From Myxocyprinus asiaticus (Eukaryota > Chordata > Actinopteri > Cypriniformes > Catostomidae), in the NCBI RefSeq assembly GCF_019703515.2, contig NC_059356.1, positions 19,993,197 to 20,057,196 of the forward strand: a stretch of 64,000 nucleotides of DNA, in the 5' to 3' direction. The position numbers were made by a program, and so were the translations under genes. Positions 61,865 to 64,000 of this stretch are shown here, piece by piece. Each line of letters opens with the position of its first letter. Positions within the stretch are counted from its first letter, which is position 1. A model generated the notes under the pieces. It saw only the letters and a program-made list of their open reading frames with translations. It did not search any database and had not been told where the DNA came from.

Positions 61865-63448
61865 CAGGTGCATCTCAATAAATTAGAATGTTGTGGAAAA
61901 GTTCATTTATTTCAGTAATTCAACTCAAATTGTGAAACTTGTGTATTAAATAAATTCAATGCACACAGACTGAAGTAGTTTAAGTCTTTGGTTCTTTTAA
62001 TTGTGATGATTTTGGCTCACATTTAACAAAAACCCACCAATTCACTATCTCAAAAAACTAGAATACATCATAAGACCAATAAAAAAAACATTTTTAGTGA
62101 ATTGTTGGCCTTCTGGAAAGTATGTTCATTTACTGTATATGTACTCAATACTTGGTAGGGGCTCCTTTTGCTTTAATTACTGCCTCAATTCGGCGTGGCA
62201 TGGAGGTGATCAGTTTGTGGCACTGCTGAGGTGGTATGGAAGCCCAGGTTTCTTTGACAGTGGCCTTCAGCTCATCTGCATTTTTCGGTCTCTTGTTTCT
62301 CATTTTCCTCTTGACAATACCCCATAGATTCTCTATGGGGTTCAGGTCTGGTGAGTTTGCTGGCCAGTCAAGCACACCAACACCATGGTCATTTAACCAA
62401 CTTTTGGTGCTTTTGGCAGTGTGGACAGGTGCCAAATCCTGCTGGAAAATGAAATCAGCATCTTTAAAAAGCTGGTCAGCAGAAGGAAGCATGAAGTGCT
62501 CCAAAATTTCTTGGTAAACGGGTGCAGTGACTTTGGTTTTCAAAAAACACAATGGACCAACACCAGCAGATGACATTGCACCCCAAATCATCACAGACTG
62601 TGGAAACTTAACACTGGACTTCAAGCAACTTGGGCTATGAGCTTCTCCACCCTTCCTCCAGACTCTAGGACCTTGGTTTCCAAATGAAATACAAAACTTG
62701 CTCTCATCTGAAAAGAGGACTTTGGAACACTGGGCAACAGTCCAGTTCTTCTTCTCCTCAGCCCAGGTAAGACGCCTCTGACGATATCTGTGGTTCAGGA
62801 GTGGCTTAACAAGAGGAATACGACAACTGTAGCCAAATTCCTTGACACGTCTGTGTGTGGTGGCTCTTGATGCCTTGACCCCAGCCTCAGTCCATTCCTT
62901 GTGATGTTCACCCAAATTCTTGAATCGATCTTGCTTGACAATCCTCATAAGGCTGCGGTTCTCTCGGTTGGTTGTGCATCTTTTTCTTCCACACTTTTTC
63001 CTTCCACTCAACTTTCTGTTAACATGCTTGGATACAGCACTCTGTGAACAGCCAGCTTCTTTGGCAATGAATGTTTGTGGCTTACCCTCCTTGTGAAGGG
63101 TGTCAATGATTGTCTTCTGGACAACTGTCAGATCAGCAGTCTTCCCCATGATTGTGCAGCCTAGTGAACCAAACTGAGAGACCATTTTGAAGGCTCAGGA
63201 AACCTTTGCAGGTGTTTTGAGTTGATTAGCTGATTGGCATGTCACCATATTCTAATTTTTTGAGATAGTGAATTGGTGGGTTTTTGTTAAATGTGAGCCA
63301 AAATCATCACAATTAAAAGAACCAAAGACTTAAACTACTTCAGTCTGTGTGCATTGAATTTATTTAATACACGAGTTTCACAATTTGAGTTGAATTACTG
63401 AAATAAATGAACTTTTCCACGATATTCTAATTTATTGAGATGCACCTG
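61865..63448 (-). mobile_element. Near-intact Tc1/mariner transposon
   Basis: Inverted terminal repeats of about 203 bp (61865-62067 and 63246-63448) begin CAGGTGCATCTCAATAAATT. By eye they differ at only about four positions. TA follows the right end (63449-63450); the left flank is a TA microsatellite whose last dinucleotide reads CA, probably one mutation. The 1,584-bp length matches autonomous fish Tc1 elements, and a full transposase lies between the repeats on the minus strand. Confidence 0.92.
62145..63185 (-). CDS. Tc1-family DD34E transposase, full length
   Basis: 346 codons without interruption. This enzyme binds the element's terminal repeats and cuts and rejoins DNA at TA sites in the nucleus. 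Residues about 17-57 form the first helix-turn-helix (DLTVVQKTII, QTFIAKEAGCSQSAVSKHVN). A basic GRKKCGRKR stretch (61-69) fits the linker/nuclear-localisation region, and a second DNA-binding unit follows to about residue 120. Catalytic residues are Asp160 (LFSDESK), Asp250 (IFQQDLAP) and Glu285 (LNPIENLWG), with 34 residues between the last two. The C-terminus ...KAKGAPTKY is as expected. A second possible start (MGKTADL) is at residue 13, 63149. Cys153 in WTVAQCSKVLF and Val254 in LAPVHTA sit where related copies usually have Trp and Ala, so activity is uncertain. Confidence 0.93.
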   Translation of the reverse strand: MVSQFGSLGCTIMGKTADLTVVQKTIIDTLHKEGKPQTFIAKEAGCSQSAVSKHVNRKLSGRKKCGRKRCTTNRENRSLMRIVKQDRFKNLGEHHKEWTEAGVKASRATTHRRVKEFGYSCRIPLVKPLLNHRYRQRRLTWAEEKKNWTVAQCSKVLFSDESKFCISFGNQGPRVWRKGGEAHSPSCLKSSVKFPQSVMIWGAMSSAGVGPLCFLKTKVTAPVYQEILEHFMLPSADQLFKDADFIFQQDLAPVHTAKSTKSWLNDHGVGVLDWPANSPDLNPIENLWGIVKRKMRNKRPKNADELKATVKETWASIPPQQCHKLITSMPRRIEAVIKAKGAPTKY

Positions 63449-64000
63449 TATATAATTATCACTACATTTACATTTCTTTGAAAAAAAATAAGAAGTTTTA
63501 TGAAGAATAAAACCTGGAGAATAAAACCCACAGATGCATTTTAGGAGGGTAAGGTTGCATATGCATTCTAGGATTAAATATGTCATATTTAGTGTGCCAA
63601 CTGAAAGAAAACCAACACCAATGTAGTAAAGTTTCTTAGCGAATATGCTGCTTTATTGAAAAGCTAAATGGTGAATTACCAAGGCAACCCATGGCAACAA
63701 TATCAGGATTGTGATCCCTGAGAGCACAACATTTGAACAATCAATAAAATCCAGATACTGGAATATAAATTACAGCCATTAGCAAAATTTAGAGCATAAA
63801 AAAAAAAAAAAAAACAAAAAAAAAACATTTATTTCATCAGAACACTTTCTGATCCATAAGTGACCCAAAATGCGTTCATATCGAAACATTTATGTCCAAA
63901 TACAATTGTTTTAAAATGGCACAGTACATAAATACTGCTTTAAACTAACATATACAGGCTTACCCAATATGGGTCATTCCCACAGAGTGAAAGTAACTCT
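63449..64000. other. Terminal flank, nothing recognised
   Basis: AT-rich sequence with an A run at about 63799-63827. No gene, repeat family or RNA is recognised. Confidence 0.5.

Noticed and set aside
62097..62517. Plus-strand frames of 76 and 93 codons
   Set aside because: Antisense shadows of the Tc1 transposase gene.

Overview
The window is vertebrate nuclear DNA, most likely from a cyprinid or closely related ray-finned fish. It is AT-rich, has small exons with GT-AG introns, and is dense in fish-type DNA transposons (hAT, Tc1/mariner, TTAA-flanked and PIF/Harbinger-like non-autonomous elements) plus one tRNA-derived SINE. There is no bacterial or operon-like organisation. The species call is inference from gene and repeat content only.

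One cellular gene is recognisable. Twelve plus-strand exons between 5159 and 45427 splice in a continuous frame into 426 residues of a tweety-family membrane protein, closest to TTYH3. The match includes the AGIAVGFYGNGET start, the DWYRWLGYLG membrane entry, the NPFQQKLSG and VDCRSLH ectodomain stretches, the YRVHMPSLYSCGSSYGSETS tail and a C-terminal PPSY motif. The N-terminal roughly 100 residues (first two membrane segments) lie upstream of the window. The last exon holds the true stop at 45425-45427, and a long 3' UTR probably follows. A well-formed candidate alternative last exon at 39189-39269 would replace the PPxY-containing tail.

Layout. 1-5158: intron with a Harbinger-like MITE, an interrupted hAT copy and a diverged ~80-bp tandem repeat. 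5159-13142: five exons. 13143-24634: large introns with a hAT element inside another repeat, a palindromic element, a SINE with perfect target-site duplications and a 143-bp tandem array. 24635-29643: three exons and an unusually clear three-layer transposon nest. 29644-38128: a head-to-head Tc1 fold-back, more TTAA elements and two exons. 38129-45427: candidate alternative exon, repeat cluster and last exon. 45428-about 49830: probable 3' UTR. 49830-64000: no gene recognised, repeats, a 25-base G run, and at 61865-63448 a nearly intact Tc1/mariner transposon with a full-length DD34E transposase on the minus strand.

Apart from ttyh3 and the Tc1 transposase I see no convincing protein-coding gene. 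The other open frames are short, fall in repeats or introns, and lack recognisable homology. I found no CRISPR array, rRNA or functional tRNA gene. The items most worth following up are the possible alternative C-terminus of ttyh3 and the layered transposon structures.
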